A stretch of 64,000 bases of DNA from Hyphomicrobiaceae bacterium (GCA_021324465.1 JAJPJB010000048.1:1-64000), one strand, 5' to 3'; shown: positions 15,070 through 25,167, counted from the first letter of the stretch. Translations and numbers: made by a program. Notes: a model not told the origin generated them from the sequence alone.

Positions 15070-16923
15070 CTAAACAGTCGGCTGTGCAACATCGAAAGCC
15101 GGCCACGGCGCTTCGGGGTTATCCGGCGGAACGGAGGAGACGAGGGCGCGGGTATGCGAATGCCGCGGATCGGCGAAGACCGTTTCTGTCGGCCCCTCTT
15201 CGACGATCTCGCCGCGATACATGACCAGCACACGGCTGCAGAGAAAGCGCACAGCCGACAAATCGTGCGAGATGAACAGCATCGCGAAGCCGAGCTCGGC
15301 ACGCAGACGCGCCAACAAATTGAGCAGCTGCGCCTGAATGGAAACGTCGAGCCCGGAAACGATCTCGTCGGCGATGAGCACGGTTGGCAACGTGCAGAGA
15401 GCGCGCGCGATATTGATCCGCTGACGCTGGCCGCCGGATAGCTGATGCGGGAATCTGGTCGCCAAATCGGACGGCAAGCCGACTTCCGCAAGCAGGTCTC
15501 TGGTACGTGCCAGCCGCTGGTCCCAATCGGCATGGCGGCTGCCCGCCTCCATTGCCTGCGTGACGATGCTGGCAATGCGTCGCCGTGGATTAAGCGCCGA
15601 ATAGGGATCTTGAAATACCATCTGCAGGCTCTTGGTGCGCAGGTCGTGATTACGCGCCGAAGCCGAACCAACGTCCTCGCCGTTGAGCAGGATGCGCCCG
15701 GCGTCCGGCTGTTCCAGCCCGACCAAAAGCCTTGCGATCGTGCTTTTGCCGCTACCGCTTTCGCCCACCAGCGCCACGAATTCATTTTCGCGGATGCTAA
15801 AAGAAGCATTCTTGACCGCGGTGACGATGCGCGCCGTGCCGAGAAGTCCGGCCCGCACGATGTAGCGCTTGTGCACGCCTTCCAGCGCGAGCACAGGGCG
15901 CGCAGCCGCGGATGCGGCCATCGCGGCAGGCGCCTTCGCAGCAATGCTCGGCGTCGTGGCGACGTGAAGGCAGGCGGCGCGGCGGCCGGGCGCAATAGTC
16001 TGGTCCGGCGGCGCCACGCGCTGGCAGTCTTCCATGGCGAGCGGACAACGCGGCGCAAAGTGGCAACCGGACATGCCGGCAAGCTGGCGCAGGCTGGGCA
16101 TCTGCTCGGGCATGACATAAAGCGCCCGGCAATCTCCCTGCATCGACGGGTTCGCAAGCTGCAGGCAGCGCGTATAGGGATGCGCAGGGTTCGACAGAAC
16201 CGCGCGTGCCGGACCGCTCTCCACGGCGCGTCCGGCATACATGACGATCACATCGTCGCAGATTTGGGCGGCGAGCCGCAGGTCGTGTGTGATGAAAAGC
16301 ACAGCGGTTCGATGCCGCCGCTGCATGTCGGCGATCAGGCGGATGATCGGAGCATGCAAGGTCACATCGAGCGCGGTGGTCGGTTCATCGGCAATGACCA
16401 GGCGCGGATCACTGGCAAAGGCCATCGCGATGAGCACGCGCTGGCACATACCTCCCGACAGTTGGTGCGGATAGCATCGCAGCAAATCGCTCGGCCGAGG
16501 CAGCCGCGCCGCCTCGAGCATCGCCACGGCGCTTTGACGGCGCTCGCGGCTCGATGTACAGCCAAGTCGCGCAAGGTGTTCGTCGAATTGCGCCCCGATG
16601 GTCAGCACGGGATTAAGTGCGGTCAGCGGTGCCTGCGGGATAAAACCGATTGCCCGTCCCAGCAGAAAGCGCCGGTGCGCCGGCGGCATTTTAAGAAGAT
16701 CTTTGCCTTCGAAGAACAACGCGCCCGCCGTTATCGCAAAGCCCTGCGGAAGAAGCTGAGCGACCGCGCGGCCGACCATGGACTTTCCCGCGCCCGACTC
16801 GCCGATCAGGCCGAGAATCTTTCCCGCCTGAAGCTCGAATGACAAATCGCGGATCACTGGAACCAGTGCGTCGCCGATCCTCGCGTCGACAACAAGGTCG
16901 CAGGCCTGCAGGGCGGCGGCCAT
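15070..16923 (-). CDS. Peptide ABC transporter, fused double ATPase (DppD-DppF)
   Basis: Two ATP-binding cassettes in one 617-aa chain. The first has Walker A GESGAGKS (~40), signature LSGGM (~155) and Walker B LVIADEP; the second has GESGSGKS (~365), LSGGQ and LIADEIVSGLD. Between them is the oligopeptide-transporter C-terminal Cys motif (CHFAPRCPLAMEDC). The fusion replaces separate DppD and DppF proteins and would power dipeptide/oligopeptide import. Its ATG lies directly after the dppC stop. The second-cassette DEI in place of DEP is common among DppF proteins. Confidence 0.9.
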   Translation of the reverse strand: MAAALQACDLVVDARIGDALVPVIRDLSFELQAGKILGLIGESGAGKSMVGRAVAQLLPQGFAITAGALFFEGKDLLKMPPAHRRFLLGRAIGFIPQAPLTALNPVLTIGAQFDEHLARLGCTSSRERRQSAVAMLEAARLPRPSDLLRCYPHQLSGGMCQRVLIAMAFASDPRLVIADEPTTALDVTLHAPIIRLIADMQRRHRTAVLFITHDLRLAAQICDDVIVMYAGRAVESGPARAVLSNPAHPYTRCLQLANPSMQGDCRALYVMPEQMPSLRQLAGMSGCHFAPRCPLAMEDCQRVAPPDQTIAPGRRAACLHVATTPSIAAKAPAAMAASAAARPVLALEGVHKRYIVRAGLLGTARIVTAVKNASFSIRENEFVALVGESGSGKSTIARLLVGLEQPDAGRILLNGEDVGSASARNHDLRTKSLQMVFQDPYSALNPRRRIASIVTQAMEAGSRHADWDQRLARTRDLLAEVGLPSDLATRFPHQLSGGQRQRINIARALCTLPTVLIADEIVSGLDVSIQAQLLNLLARLRAELGFAMLFISHDLSAVRFLCSRVLVMYRGEIVEEGPTETVFADPRHSHTRALVSSVPPDNPEAPWPAFDVAQPTV

Positions 16924-16924
16924 G

Positions 16925-17782
16925 CTAATGGCCTGTTTCCATCAGGCGCACGTCGAGGCTGCGCCGCAAGCCGTCGCCGAGCAGGTTGAATGCCATCACT
17001 GTGAAGCAGATGGCGGCGATCGGCAGCAACAAATTCGAGGGTGACTGATAGACATATTGGCGCGCATCGGCGATCATTTGCCCCCATGCTGGTTGATCGG
17101 CGCTGACGCCGAGCCCGACAAAGGAAAGAATCGCTTCAACCACGACGGCGATTGCCATTTCGAGGCTCAAAAGCGTGATCAGCAGCGGCAGTGTCGCCGG
17201 CAGCACTTCGCGAACGATGGTTTGTCGATGGGTGAAGCCCAGAAGGCGCGCGGCAGCGACATATTCATGTCGCGTTACAACCAGCACTTCGCTGCGCAGC
17301 ACGCGGCAGAAGCGCGTCCAGTCGACAAGGATGATGGCGAGGATGACTTTGCCGAGACCGATGCCAAGCCCGACCATCAGGATGAGTGAAAGGATGACGG
17401 GAGGAAACGACATCCAGATGTCGACCAGACGTCCAATGACCCAATCCACGGCACCGCCGAAATAGCCGGAAATATGCGCCAGAACCGAACCAATGATCAT
17501 GGCGCCGAGCGATGCGAAGAACGCGACCAGCATCGCGGTGCGGGCGCCGTATATCAGGCGCGACAGCACGCAGCGACCGAGACTGTCCGTGCCCAATGGA
17601 TAATTCGGATCGCCGCCCGGCATCCATTCGGGAGGCGTGAGGATTGCGAGCAAATTTTGCTCGCCCGGCTCATGCGGCGCGACAGCCCCGGCGAAAATCG
17701 CGCAGGTTGCGATGCAAAAGATCATGCTCAACGCGATCAGGACCTTGGGCGAGCGGAGCGAATGTGCGAGCGGACCCTTCAT
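16925..17782 (-). CDS. Peptide ABC transporter permease (DppC-like)
   Basis: Inner-membrane permease of ~285 aa, with start at 17782 (MKGPLAHSLRSPKVLIALSM) chosen because it overlaps the dppB stop as TGATG; the track start at 17860 lies inside dppB. It has an N-terminal TM segment, the periplasmic segment typical of DppC (PLGTDSLGRCVLSRLIYGAR) and the EAA loop (EYVAAARLLGFTHRQTI...REVLPATLP). Five to six TM segments. It works with DppB, the fused DppDF ATPase and the binding protein of this operon. Confidence 0.88.
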   Translation of the reverse strand: MKGPLAHSLRSPKVLIALSMIFCIATCAIFAGAVAPHEPGEQNLLAILTPPEWMPGGDPNYPLGTDSLGRCVLSRLIYGARTAMLVAFFASLGAMIIGSVLAHISGYFGGAVDWVIGRLVDIWMSFPPVILSLILMVGLGIGLGKVILAIILVDWTRFCRVLRSEVLVVTRHEYVAAARLLGFTHRQTIVREVLPATLPLLITLLSLEMAIAVVVEAILSFVGLGVSADQPAWGQMIADARQYVYQSPSNLLLPIAAICFTVMAFNLLGDGLRRSLDVRLMETGH

Positions 17783-18798
17783 CAGCGCACTCGCAGTTTC
17801 GGGTTGAGCACGAGATAGAGGCTGTCGACGGCCGTATTGATCAACAGTACGACGATGCAATAAGTGAGGCCGATGGCCTGGATCAGCGGCAGATCGGCAT
17901 TGCGGACGGCATCGACCATCAGATTACCCATGCCGGGATAGGAATAGATCACCTCGACCAGCAGTGTGCCGCTGAACAAAATTCCAAACTGCACGCCGGC
18001 GAGCGTGAGTGTCGGCAGCGCGGCATTCTTGAGGGCGTGGCCGAGCAGGACTTGCCGCTCCGACAGGCCGCGCAGCCGCGCCTGTTGAATGTACTCCTCA
18101 TGATAGACGTCGAACAGGCTCGAGCGCAGAACCCGCATGATGGTCGGAGAAAATGCCAATCCCAGCGCGGTGGCGGGCAGAACGAGGTGACGGCAGGCGC
18201 TGTAAAACACATCGGGGTGTCCGATCAGCAGTGAATCGATCAACAAAAATCCGGAAATGTGCGGCACCGGCAAACCCGGTGCCACTTCGCCCGTGAACGG
18301 CAGAGCACGCAGCAGGACACCGAACACAAACAACAGGATCAAGCCCCACAGAAATTCCGGTATCGACAGAAGGAGGATCGAGACGAGGTCCGCCACCGGC
18401 TCGAGCATCGTGCCGCGCAGGTGGAACAGCAGAAGCCCGCCGCCGAAGCCCAGGGCGCCGGCGATCACCATCGCGGCGACAGCGAGCTGTATGGTCGCCG
18501 GTAAGGTTGCCGTCACCAGGGAGCCGGCCGGCCGGCGCAATTGGATCGATTGCCCAAGGTCGCCATGCAGCGCGCCGTGGAGCCAAATCACATATTGCTC
18601 CGGCAGCGGCCGATCGAGGCCCATCTCACGACGTTTGGCCTCGATCTCCGCTATCGTCGCATTCGGCGGCAATGACATCGCGGCGGGATCAACCGGCAAC
18701 GTGCGCAATAGGCAGAACAGAAGTGCCGAGACGATCAGGAGAATCGGAATCGCCGCGAGCAGGCGCCGTGCGATCAGCGTGATGACGGTTGCAATCAT
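17782..18798 (-). CDS. Peptide ABC transporter permease (DppB-like)
   Basis: DppB/OppB-type permease of ~338 aa from the ATG at 18798 (MIATVITLIARRLLAAIP); the track start at 18819 adds seven residues. The N-terminal TM, the TLPVDPAAM segment, the conserved MGLDRPLPEQYVIWL block and the EAA loop (EEYIQQARLRGLSERQVL) are all present. It overlaps dppC by one base. A 111-base gap separates it from the upstream binding-protein gene. Confidence 0.88.
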   Translation of the reverse strand: MIATVITLIARRLLAAIPILLIVSALLFCLLRTLPVDPAAMSLPPNATIAEIEAKRREMGLDRPLPEQYVIWLHGALHGDLGQSIQLRRPAGSLVTATLPATIQLAVAAMVIAGALGFGGGLLLFHLRGTMLEPVADLVSILLLSIPEFLWGLILLFVFGVLLRALPFTGEVAPGLPVPHISGFLLIDSLLIGHPDVFYSACRHLVLPATALGLAFSPTIMRVLRSSLFDVYHEEYIQQARLRGLSERQVLLGHALKNAALPTLTLAGVQFGILFSGTLLVEVIYSYPGMGNLMVDAVRNADLPLIQAIGLTYCIVVLLINTAVDSLYLVLNPKLRVR

Positions 18799-18909
18799 TC
18801 GGCTGCGCGTGCAGCGCAATCCCGAAGCTCGGCTTTGCGCGGGTAGGCCAACATCATGCTCAATTCGAGCTCAGCCAACGCAATACGGCCAATGCAACAC
18901 AGCCGAGCC

Positions 18910-20433
18910 TCACCCCCACCGCAAAGTCTGCGGCAATAACCAGCCGTTGCCATACCTCTGGTAAGCCAAATTTTTCTTGCGCACCACCGTCACGACGCTC
19001 TGCAGCAGCGGCATACTGGCGCCTTTTTCAACGGCGTAGCGCTCGAGATCGCGATATCCGGCAATCCTTTTATTGTAGTCCGCGACATTAAACAGCGCGA
19101 GCACTTTGTTGCCGATGTCTTCGTCCTTCCACGGCGAGAACGGCATTTTCGGATTGAGCTGATAGCCCAGGAATATTTCCGGGTCGCCGGTCGCGTTGTC
19201 CCAGCTGTAGAGCGTCGCTTCCGGCAATTTACCGCCGCGGTTGAGCTCGAAATATTTCGCATATTCGATGACCTGCAGATCCGCCTCGATGCCGACATTC
19301 TTCCACATTTGCACGATCGCGCGCGCAATGTCGTAATCGCTCGGGAATTGTCCATTCGTCGTAGCAAGCCCGATCTTGACCGGATGGGTTGGCCCGAAAT
19401 TCGATTTGGCAAGCAACTGCTTGGCGAGGGCGGGGTCATATTTGAAGGTAAAGTCCTCGATAAAGCCCGGCGTTCCCGGCGTAGCCAGCACCGATAGCGG
19501 CACCGCGGCGCCGCCGTAAAAGGCTTTTGACAGGGCGGACTTGTCGATGGCGTGATGCGCGGCCAGGCGGACATTCTCATCCGCGAAGGCCAAATCGGCA
19601 CGCACATTGAGCATGATCACACGGGTGATCGGATTGATTTCGGCCGCCAATTCGGCTTCGGCGCCAAAGCGCTGCGCCTCGCGCACCGGAATATTGATGG
19701 TGCAATCAACCTGTCCCGATTGGATCGCCGCGACGCGGGCCGATGGATCTTTAATGATCTGGATGGTGATCCGGGCGATCTTGGCCGGCGGCCCCCAGTA
19801 TTTGTCGTTACGCTCAAGCACGATGCGTGAATTCAGCTCATATTCAGCGAGCTTATAGGGACCTGTTCCGACCGGCTTTTTCAGAAAATTGTCGAGCCCT
19901 TGGCTTTCGATGTAATTCTTGGGAACGACATAGCTGCCGAGAAAGGCCAGCCACTGCGGCATTGTCGGCGCGGGCGAATCGAATTTCATCACCGCCTTGG
20001 TCGGCGATTCGATGACGATGTCCTGCACCTTCTTCATCGAGTTGGCGATGTCGAGCTTGAGCCCCGACCTGACCCGATCGAGGAACGAGTAGCGGAAGTC
20101 CGCCGTCGTCATTTTCTCGCCGTTGTGGAACGTCACGTCGTCGCGCAATTCGACCGCCATGCTCAGCGCATCCGGCGCGAGCTCCCAAGCCTTGACAAGG
20201 CTTGGGATCAGCTTGAGCTGAGGATCCTGGTTGAGCGGCTGATCGAACACCGCCTTGAAGATCGGCTGCGCATCGGGTGTGAAGCGCTGATTGGGATCCC
20301 AGGTAGGAACGTCGTTGGGCCATCCGATGGTGGCGGCGTTGGTATCGGCGGCGGCGATCCGCCCCAGAGGCGCAGCCAAGCCCAAGCCGGCCATCAGCTG
20401 CAGTAAAGTCCTGCGCGGCAAGTCAATCGGCAT
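18910..20433 (-). CDS. Peptide ABC transporter substrate-binding protein (SBP_bac_5)
   Basis: A 507-aa periplasmic binding protein with a twin-arginine-like N-terminus (PRRTLLQLMAGLGLAAPLG) cleaved near AAAD. The conserved cluster-5 segment (VELRDDVTFHNGEKMTTADF) and PVGTGPYKLAEYE are visible. It captures a dipeptide, oligopeptide or similar ligand for the permeases encoded downstream. It is the first gene of the minus-strand operon, divergent from the sugar-type operon across 324 bases. The ligand cannot be predicted; nickel, opines and other solutes also use this family. Confidence 0.9.
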   Translation of the reverse strand: MPIDLPRRTLLQLMAGLGLAAPLGRIAAADTNAATIGWPNDVPTWDPNQRFTPDAQPIFKAVFDQPLNQDPQLKLIPSLVKAWELAPDALSMAVELRDDVTFHNGEKMTTADFRYSFLDRVRSGLKLDIANSMKKVQDIVIESPTKAVMKFDSPAPTMPQWLAFLGSYVVPKNYIESQGLDNFLKKPVGTGPYKLAEYELNSRIVLERNDKYWGPPAKIARITIQIIKDPSARVAAIQSGQVDCTINIPVREAQRFGAEAELAAEINPITRVIMLNVRADLAFADENVRLAAHHAIDKSALSKAFYGGAAVPLSVLATPGTPGFIEDFTFKYDPALAKQLLAKSNFGPTHPVKIGLATTNGQFPSDYDIARAIVQMWKNVGIEADLQVIEYAKYFELNRGGKLPEATLYSWDNATGDPEIFLGYQLNPKMPFSPWKDEDIGNKVLALFNVADYNKRIAGYRDLERYAVEKGASMPLLQSVVTVVRKKNLAYQRYGNGWLLPQTLRWG

Positions 20434-20757
20434 TTTGCGCTCCCCGTGCCTGGCTGCGATCGATTATAGCTGCAATTATCGGGCCGTCACGCCGGGCTCT
20501 GCTCCTCGAACTCGCGTCCGGTTGCGAAGCTATCGCGTTTTGGCCCTCGGTTTGCGGCATGGTCCTTGGGCGCGGTGGGCCTTTCAAATCTAAACTCACG
20601 GTGTGTAATGCACCGCACAAAATCTGCTGAGGGCGGCTCCGGGCTTCGTGACCATCCGACGCATGTTCCGCTTTCGCATGGACAGCGCCCGCCCGCAGTC
20701 GTAGCTTTGCTGCAATAATCAGAAGAAAGCGTCAGCTCAATCCAGGGAGGAGTAATC
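20434..20757. promoter_or_regulatory. Divergent control region between two transporter operons
   Basis: This 324-bp gene-free region separates the minus-strand peptide operon from the plus-strand sugar-type operon and must carry both promoters. A good ribosome site (GGGAGGAG) precedes the ATG at 20758. No strong operator dyad was found by eye, and no regulator gene is adjacent. Confidence 0.5.
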
Positions 20758-22083
20758 ATGCCGCGCATGAATCGGCGTAAGCTATTGAAACTCTCCGGTG
20801 CCGGAGCGCTGGCGGCACGCACGGGTGGAATAGCAGCGATACTGGCCTCGGGTAAGGCGCCAGCCTATGCGCAGGGCACGACGGTGCACTGGCTGCGCTG
20901 GAACGATTTCGTTCCGTCGTCGGATGTGTTGTTGCGCAGCCAAATCATCCCCGCCTGCGCCAAAGATCTCGGCATCACGCTCAATATCGAGATGATCAAC
21001 GGCAATGACATCCAGGCGCGCACCACGGCGGCGATCCAGTCGGGCACAGGCCCCGATGTCATCTGCGCGCTGAACAATTGGCCGCAACTTTATGCCGACA
21101 GCGTCGCCGACGTCAGCGAGGTTGCCGAAAAGATCGGCAAAGACCAAGGCGGTTTCTATGCCGAATCGACGGCTGTCGCCAATAACGGAAAAAAATGGCT
21201 TGGCGTACCCTGGTGCATCGTCGGTGCTGAGAATGCTTATCGCAAATCGTGGTTCGAAGCGGTCGGCCTCAGCAAGTTCCCGGAGACCTGGGACGAGTAC
21301 CGCGCGGCGGGCAAGAAGCTCAAGGCCAAGGGCCAGCCAATAGGCCAGGCACTTGGTCACAGCTTCGGCGATCCGCCGACCTTCTGGTATCCCTTCCTGT
21401 GGTCCTTCGGCGGCATGGAAGTCGACAAGAACGGCAAGAAGGCCGCTCTCGACAGCAAAGCGACCGTCGAATCCGTCAAGTTCGCGGTGGCATTCTGGAA
21501 GGATTGCTGCGACGAAGGCGGCCTTGCCTGGGACGATTCCAGCAACAACCGCGCCTTTCTGTCCAATACGATCTCCTCAACGCTCAACGGCGCCTCGATC
21601 TATCTGTTGGCCAAGCGCGAGCCGGATAAATATCAGACCGAAAAGGGTACGCCGCTCTGGCAAGACATTCTGCACGCGCCGCTGCCCAAAGGCCCGGCCG
21701 GTCAATTCTCTTATCAGCTGCCCATGACCAACATGCTGATGGGCTATTCCAAGCAACAGGATGCCGCCAAGAAATTTCTCGCCTGGATCACATCGAAGCC
21801 GGTATATCAGGCGTGGTTCGATTCGCAGGGCGGCTATACAGTCGGCGCCACAACAATCTGGGAGCAGGATCCGCTCTGGAACAAGGATCCCGTGATGCAG
21901 CCGTTCCGGCTGGTCGGCCGCGGCGCGCAGTTTCCCGGCTATCCGGGGCCGGCCGACCGCAGGGCGGCTGAAGTGCTAAGCAAGTACGTGATCATCGACA
22001 TGTATGCCAAGGCGGTCCAAGGCATGCCGGCGGAAGACGCTGTGAAATGGGCGACCGGCGAGGTCGAGAAGATCTACGCATAA
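20758..22083 (+). CDS. Sugar-type ABC transporter substrate-binding protein (SBP_bac_1)
   Basis: A 441-aa family-1 binding protein with a twin-arginine signal (NRRKLLKLSGAGALAA) and cleavage after AYA. The segments AAIQSGTGPDVICALNNWP, VPWCIVGAENAYRKSWFEAVG and FPETWDEYRAAGKKLKAKGQ are typical of carbohydrate or polyol binders. The first ATG is used because GGGAGGAG lies 6 bases upstream. Genes for two permeases and an ATPase follow, completing the importer. The substrate is unknown; sugars, polyols and glycerol-phosphate compounds are options. Confidence 0.9.
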   Translation: MPRMNRRKLLKLSGAGALAARTGGIAAILASGKAPAYAQGTTVHWLRWNDFVPSSDVLLRSQIIPACAKDLGITLNIEMINGNDIQARTTAAIQSGTGPDVICALNNWPQLYADSVADVSEVAEKIGKDQGGFYAESTAVANNGKKWLGVPWCIVGAENAYRKSWFEAVGLSKFPETWDEYRAAGKKLKAKGQPIGQALGHSFGDPPTFWYPFLWSFGGMEVDKNGKKAALDSKATVESVKFAVAFWKDCCDEGGLAWDDSSNNRAFLSNTISSTLNGASIYLLAKREPDKYQTEKGTPLWQDILHAPLPKGPAGQFSYQLPMTNMLMGYSKQQDAAKKFLAWITSKPVYQAWFDSQGGYTVGATTIWEQDPLWNKDPVMQPFRLVGRGAQFPGYPGPADRRAAEVLSKYVIIDMYAKAVQGMPAEDAVKWATGEVEKIYA

Positions 22084-22194
22084 AAATGCCGCGTCTGCAT
22101 GTTTGACTTGCAAATGCTCAGGGCGCTGTAGCCTTGCCGCTCGCTCGGTCGAGAGTGGGACAGGGCCGGCGCCCAGGCGCGAAGGAGCCCGGTG

Positions 22195-23136
22195 ATGGCA
22201 GTAAGCGAAGTCGTCAGCCAGCGGGCGTTCGCTCGCACGCCGCCACGCAGCGCGACGACACGCCTGCTCGAAGATGAACGCTGGCTGGCTGTCGTCCTGC
22301 TGCTGCCAACCGTCATCTTGCTCGGGCTCTTCATCGCTTATCCATTCGTCGATGGCGTTCTGCTGTCAGTCACCGATGCCAGGGTGGGCGTACCGGGCAG
22401 TTTTGTCGGGCTGCAGAACTTCGAAAGCCTGTGGCACGACACGATATTCCGAACCGCGGTGTGGAATACGTTCGTCTATACGGCGGTCGCTACCGTCTTC
22501 AAGCTTGCGCTTGGACTGTGGCTTGCGTTGCTGCTCAACCGTCACTTCAAGGGCAAGGCTTTCGCGCGAGCGTTCATCCTCTTGCCCTTCATCATCCCGA
22601 CGGTGCTTTCGACCTTCGCTTGGAAATGGATGTTCGACCCGACCTTCAGCGTCATCAACTGGACGCTGTTCCAGCTCGGCCTCATCCACACGCGGATCAA
22701 CTGGCTTGGCGATCCCAATCTGGCGCTGATCTCGGTGATCATCGTCAATGTGTGGCGAGGCGTCCCATTCTATGCGATCAGTTTGCTCGCCGGGCTGCAG
22801 ACCATCAATCCCGAACTGCAGGAAGCCGCCGCCATTGACGGCGCGCGGCCTTGGCAGCGCTTCTGGCATGTAACCTGGCCGCTGCTCCTGCCGGTGACCA
22901 TGGTGGTGGTGCTGTTCTCGGTGGTTCCGACATTCGCCGATTTCCAGCTGGTCTATGTGCTGACCGGCGGCGGCCCGGCCAATGCCACACAACTCTTCGC
23001 CACTTACGCTTATCAGATCGGCGTCGGCACCGGCCTGTTGGGCGAAGGCGCGGCCGTCTCGCTCGCCATGTTCCCGTTCCTGCTCATCGTGGTGATCGTG
23101 CAACTCCTCTACATTCGTCGGGTCGAGGTGCACTGA
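22195..23136 (+). CDS. Sugar-type ABC permease (MalF/UgpA-like)
   Basis: A ~313-aa inner-membrane permease. The track begins at GTG 22192, but the adjacent ATG at 22195 is 8 bases from the GAAGGAG site and is preferred. Six TM segments, with the EAA loop EAAAIDGARPWQRFWHVTWP. It is separated from the binding-protein gene by 111 bases and from the second permease gene by 3 bases. Confidence 0.9.
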   Translation: MAVSEVVSQRAFARTPPRSATTRLLEDERWLAVVLLLPTVILLGLFIAYPFVDGVLLSVTDARVGVPGSFVGLQNFESLWHDTIFRTAVWNTFVYTAVATVFKLALGLWLALLLNRHFKGKAFARAFILLPFIIPTVLSTFAWKWMFDPTFSVINWTLFQLGLIHTRINWLGDPNLALISVIIVNVWRGVPFYAISLLAGLQTINPELQEAAAIDGARPWQRFWHVTWPLLLPVTMVVVLFSVVPTFADFQLVYVLTGGGPANATQLFATYAYQIGVGTGLLGEGAAVSLAMFPFLLIVVIVQLLYIRRVEVH

Positions 23137-23139
23137 GCC

Positions 23140-23991
23140 ATGATTGAGGGAGCGAAATGGCGGCGCTGGGTCTATTTCTACATTCCGCTGAGCGCCTTCA
23201 TTCTGTGGCTCCTGTTTCCGTTCTATTGGATGCTGGTGACGTCGGTCCGGCCCGACCGTGAGCTGTATCGCCCCTGGATGGCGCCGAACTACGCGCCGTT
23301 CTGGACGGCGCACCCGACCCTCGAACATATCACCGATCTGTTGACCGGCACGCTGTTCATCCGGTGGATGGCGAATACGCTGTTCATCGCCGTGATATCG
23401 ACGCTGATTTCGCTGTTCTGCGGCATTCTCGCCGGCTATGCGCTGGCACGCCTGAAATTTCGGTTTGCCGGCGCATTGGGCACCGGCATTTTCATCACTT
23501 ATCTGGTGCCGCAGACGCTCCTGTTCATTCCGCTGGCCAACATCATTCGCAATTTTCAGCTCGGCGACTCGCCCTGGGCGCTGATCCTGACCTATCCGAC
23601 ATTCCTCATTCCGTTCTGCACTTGGCTGTTGATGGGATATTTCAAGGCGATCCCGCGCGAGCTCGAGGAATGCGCCCGCATCGACGGCGCCACCCGCTGG
23701 AAGGCGATGCTCTACATCATCATTCCGATCGCCGTGCCGGGCATCCTTTCGGCCGGCATTTTTGCTTTCACGCTGTCCTGGAACGAGTTCATTTACGCGC
23801 TGGTCTTTCTTTCGTCCGCGGAACAGAAGACGGTTTCCGTCGGGGTCACCTCGGAGCTCGTACGTGGCGACGTCTTTTATTGGGGCCAGCTGATGGCGGG
23901 CGCGCTGTTGGGCTCGATCCCGGTGGCGTTCATCTATTCGTTCTTTGTCGAGTACTACGTCGCCGGCCTCACCGGATCGGTCAAGGGATAA
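23140..23991 (+). CDS. Sugar-type ABC permease (MalG/UgpE-like)
   Basis: A 283-aa permease of the MalG type. An N-terminal TM (IPLSAFILWLLFPFYWMLVT), the FIRWMANTLFIAVISTLISL segment and the EAA loop (RELEECARIDGATRWKAM) are present. It pairs with the MalF-like permease to form the channel. The next gene, the ATPase, follows after 24 bases. Confidence 0.9.
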   Translation: MIEGAKWRRWVYFYIPLSAFILWLLFPFYWMLVTSVRPDRELYRPWMAPNYAPFWTAHPTLEHITDLLTGTLFIRWMANTLFIAVISTLISLFCGILAGYALARLKFRFAGALGTGIFITYLVPQTLLFIPLANIIRNFQLGDSPWALILTYPTFLIPFCTWLLMGYFKAIPRELEECARIDGATRWKAMLYIIIPIAVPGILSAGIFAFTLSWNEFIYALVFLSSAEQKTVSVGVTSELVRGDVFYWGQLMAGALLGSIPVAFIYSFFVEYYVAGLTGSVKG

Positions 23992-24015
23992 GCCTCAACG
24001 TTGAGGGTCGAGTCG

Positions 24016-25107
24016 ATGGCACGAGTCCTTATCCGCAACCTCAACAAAATCTTCAACGAGGTCCACGCCGTCAAAGACGTGAACCTTGAAATCCGCGACC
24101 GCGAGTTCGTGGTCCTCGTCGGGCCATCGGGCTGCGGCAAGACCACCACACTGCGCATGGTGGCGGGACTCGAAACGATCACCTCCGGCGAAGTGCTGAT
24201 CGGCGACACGATCGTCAATGAGTTGCCGCCGATGGACCGCGACATCGCCATGGTGTTTCAAAACTATGCGCTCTATCCGCATATGAGCGTCTACGACAAT
24301 ATGGCCTTCGGCCTGAAAATGCGCCGCTTCGCCCGAGCGGAGATTGAACAGCGCGTGCGCGAAGCGGCCGGCATTCTCGGCATCGAAAATCTGCTCCAAC
24401 GCAAGCCGCGCCAGCTTTCCGGGGGCCAGCGCCAGCGTGTCGCGCTCGGCCGAGCATTGGTGCGGCATCCGCAGGTCTTTTTGTTCGACGAGCCTTTGTC
24501 CAATCTGGATGCCAAGTTGCGCGTGCAGATGCGGGTCGAGCTCAAAAAAATCCACGATCGACTGGGCACGACTGCGATCTATGTAACCCACGATCAGGTC
24601 GAGGCAATGACACTTGGCGATCGCGTCGTGGTGATGAAAGACGGCATCGTGCAGCAAGTGGGCGAGCCGCTCGATCTGTATAATGCGCCGGCCAATCGTT
24701 TCGTCGCGGGCTTCATCGGATCGCCCGCCATGAACTTCGCGGATGTCGGCCTCGCCGTGCAAGAGGGCGCTATGCTGGCTTTGGCCGACGGCATTCGGCT
24801 AAAACTGCCGCCAGCCATTGCCGAGCGGCTGCGGTCCCATGTCGGACGTCAAGTTACGCTCGGCATCCGGCCCGAGGATCTGCGCGTCGGCCCGGGCAAC
24901 GGCGCCGATGGCTGCGACTTCCCTGCCATTGTCGAAGTCGTCGAGCGCCTTGGCGCCCAGATCCTGCTCGATGTCAAAGTGGGTTCCGGCACCATGGTGG
25001 CCGCGGTTGAACCGAGCGTCAAAGCCAATGTGCGCGAGCAGTTGCGCTTGGCCTTTGACGCCGAGCGGCTGCATTTTTTCGACCGCGCTTCGGGCAATGC
25101 GATCTGA
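24016..25107 (+). CDS. Sugar-type ABC ATPase (UgpC/MsmK/MalK-like)
   Basis: A 363-aa CUT1-type ATPase from the ATG at 24016 (MARVLIRNLNKIF); the TTG track start at 24001 is less likely. Walker A GPSGCGKT at 36-43, signature LSGGQRQR (~134), Walker B VFLFDEPLSNLDAKL (~155) and H-loop YVTHDQVEAM. The C-terminal ~120 residues form the TOBE regulatory domain (LGIRPEDLRVG), as in MalK and UgpC. It energises the two preceding permeases. Confidence 0.92.
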   Translation: MARVLIRNLNKIFNEVHAVKDVNLEIRDREFVVLVGPSGCGKTTTLRMVAGLETITSGEVLIGDTIVNELPPMDRDIAMVFQNYALYPHMSVYDNMAFGLKMRRFARAEIEQRVREAAGILGIENLLQRKPRQLSGGQRQRVALGRALVRHPQVFLFDEPLSNLDAKLRVQMRVELKKIHDRLGTTAIYVTHDQVEAMTLGDRVVVMKDGIVQQVGEPLDLYNAPANRFVAGFIGSPAMNFADVGLAVQEGAMLALADGIRLKLPPAIAERLRSHVGRQVTLGIRPEDLRVGPGNGADGCDFPAIVEVVERLGAQILLDVKVGSGTMVAAVEPSVKANVREQLRLAFDAERLHFFDRASGNAI

Positions 25108-25167
25108 TCGCTCACGGTCGAGTCGGCGCACCCATCATCGCCTCGAGCCGGCGACCGGAATGTAGCT

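Noticed and set aside
15445-16842. 465-aa plus-strand ORF
   Set aside because: Antisense to dppDF, where both ATPase cassettes are intact.
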